From Alloalcanivorax balearicus MACL04 (lineage in GTDB: Bacteria; Pseudomonadota; Gammaproteobacteria; Pseudomonadales; Alcanivoracaceae): a DNA stretch of 64,000 bases. The position numbers were made by a program, and so were the translations under genes. Shown piece after piece: positions 63,010-64,000 of the stretch. The stretch covers positions 1-64,000 of the forward strand of contig NZ_ARXS01000015.1 in NCBI RefSeq assembly GCF_025532145.1, in the 5' to 3' direction. The notes under the pieces were generated by a model. The model searched no databases. It was not told the DNA's origin and saw nothing but the letters and a program-made list of their open reading frames with translations. Position 1 is the stretch's first letter, and every line of letters starts with the position of its first letter.

Positions 63010-64000
63010 TTAATCCTTCAGTAGACGGCGCAGTACCTTGCCGGCGGGGGTGGCCGGCAGACTGTCGATAAAGGCAATGTGGCGCGGGTACTTGTACGCC
63101 GCCATGTGCTCCCTGGCCCAGTCGATCAGGTCCTGCTCGCTGACCTTGCCCTTGTGGTCGGGTTTGAGCACCACGAACAGTTTTACCGTCTCGCCGCGTT
63201 TGTCATCGGGGATACCGATGGCGGCGCTCTGGGCGATGGCGGGGTGGTCCTGCATCAGCGCTTCCACATCCTCGGGGAACACGCTGTAGCCCGAGCACTT
63301 GATCATTTCCTTCACCCGGCCGGTGAAGAACAGGTAACCGTCCTCGTCCAGGTAACCGACATCGCCGGTGTGCACCCAGCCGTCACGCAGCGTCTCCGCG
63401 GTGGCTTCGTCCCGCTTCCAGTAGCCTTTGAACACCGCCGGGTTGCGCACCACGATCTCGCCGCTCTGGGTGGGCCCCAGTGGCACTTTGCTTTCCATAT
63501 CGAGAATGCGGATCTCGTTGCCCGCCACCGGTACACCGCAACTGCCCCACTTGATGCGATCCTTGGGCATGAAGGTGTCGGAAGTGTGGGTTTCGCTCAG
63601 GCCATAGGAGGCTTCGTGCATCTGACAGCCGGTCAGCGCCTTCCATTCCTCGGCCAGTTTTTCCGTCACCGGCATGCCGAAGCTGGTGGCCGGGTTATTG
63701 ATCAGGCTGCTCAGGTCGTAGTCGCGGATGTTGGGCATGTCCAGCAGTGCCCGATTCATCGGCGCGATGGAGTACCACATGTCGCAACGGTATTGGTGCA
63801 ATGCCTTGGCGGTGGTTTCCGGATCGAAGCGTGCCAGGATCACGGTGGTGCGTCGGGCGTATACCGGCATGTACACGCCCATGTTCATGCCGGCGATATG
63901 GCACAGCGGCGCGATGGCCAGACCAATGCCATCCGCCTTCAGGCGGTTGGCCTGGAATGACGCCGCCATTTTGAACAGGCTGCTGCCGTAGCTGAGCATG
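63010..64000 (-). CDS. AMP-binding CoA ligase, 5' part outside the window
   Basis: About 330 C-terminal residues of an adenylate-forming enzyme are visible; the frame is still open at the window edge. Motifs are SYGLSETHTSD (acyl-adenylate motif), GEIVVRNPAVFKGYWKRDEATAETLRDGWVHTGDVGYLDEDGYLFFTGRVKEMIKCSGYSVFPEDVEALM, and the C-terminal lysine in ATPAGKVLRRLL. It activates a carboxylic acid to its CoA ester; the likely acid cannot be named from this part. It is followed by a hairpin at 62970. Confidence 0.85.
   Translation of the reverse strand, partial: MLSYGSSLFKMAASFQANRLKADGIGLAIAPLCHIAGMNMGVYMPVYARRTTVILARFDPETTAKALHQYRCDMWYSIAPMNRALLDMPNIRDYDLSSLINNPATSFGMPVTEKLAEEWKALTGCQMHEASYGLSETHTSDTFMPKDRIKWGSCGVPVAGNEIRILDMESKVPLGPTQSGEIVVRNPAVFKGYWKRDEATAETLRDGWVHTGDVGYLDEDGYLFFTGRVKEMIKCSGYSVFPEDVEALMQDHPAIAQSAAIGIPDDKRGETVKLFVVLKPDHKGKVSEQDLIDWAREHMAAYKYPRHIAFIDSLPATPAGKVLRRLLKD

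Overview
The window is about 64 kb of GC-rich chromosomal DNA from a gammaproteobacterium. The gene set suggests a marine or hydrocarbon-associated Alcanivorax/Alloalcanivorax-like organism: rsd, gshA of the enterobacterial type, ompR-envZ, nudE-cysQ, the yrfG-hslR-hslO-pckA neighbourhood, and many lipid and CoA-ligase genes. The genus is inferred, because no rRNA gene or marker tree is available here. I found no tRNA or rRNA gene, no insertion sequence, no prophage and no CRISPR array. REP-like palindromes built on a core resembling GCTGTGGGAGCTTGC / GCAAGCTCCCACAGC sit in about nine intergenic gaps, singly or as inverted pairs.

Layout. 0.5-6.3 kb: FKBP-type isomerase lipoprotein, rsd, a secreted CYTH-like protein plus phytase-like lipoprotein pair behind a Pho-box-like site, lrgA-lrgB, dsbB. 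6.5-13.4 kb: gshA, tex, an orphan PilH-like receiver, ompR-envZ. 13.5-18.2 kb: MFS exporter with a terminator in its leader, YcxB-like protein, PiT-like permease, ilvD. 18.3-22.7 kb: two AhpD-like paralogues divergent from a MocR-type regulator, a glyoxalase-like protein, a PQQ sugar dehydrogenase. 23-26.3 kb: GST, SDR, two hot-dog thioesterases and a TetR regulator, with one operator sequence in front of both the thioesterases and the regulator. 26.3-32.6 kb: membrane PQQ dehydrogenase, lytic transglycosylase, YihY, NDH-2. 32.8-36.3 kb: two acyl-CoA synthetases behind a 22-bp perfect palindrome.

36.7-45.4 kb is the most distinctive part. It is a seven-gene minus-strand operon for a TTQ-dependent (aralkyl)amine dehydrogenase (aauB-aauE-aauD-aauA), a monohaem cytochrome c, an outer-membrane porin and a phenylacetaldehyde-type dehydrogenase. 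A FeaR-like AraC regulator lies upstream. Together these suggest uptake of an aromatic amine, periplasmic deamination to the aldehyde with electrons passed to a cytochrome, and oxidation of the aldehyde to an aryl-acetate.

45.7-51.1 kb: pckA, hslO, hslR, yrfG and a second MocR-type regulator. 51.4-56.6 kb: a large DUF6351-type lipoprotein, nudE, cysQ, an alpha/beta hydrolase and a small membrane protein. 56.7-64 kb: a Crp/Fnr regulator divergent from an HD-domain protein that resembles PhnZ/MIOX di-iron oxygenases, a calcineurin-like phosphoesterase lipoprotein, a MarR regulator, a choice-of-anchor-I lipoprotein, and the 3' part of another CoA ligase.

A theme that links distant loci is 11-bp-spaced GTCAY repeats (Pho-box architecture) in front of three secreted-protein genes: the CYTH/phytase pair, the phosphoesterase and the choice-of-anchor-I protein. 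This suggests a dispersed phosphate-scavenging regulon.
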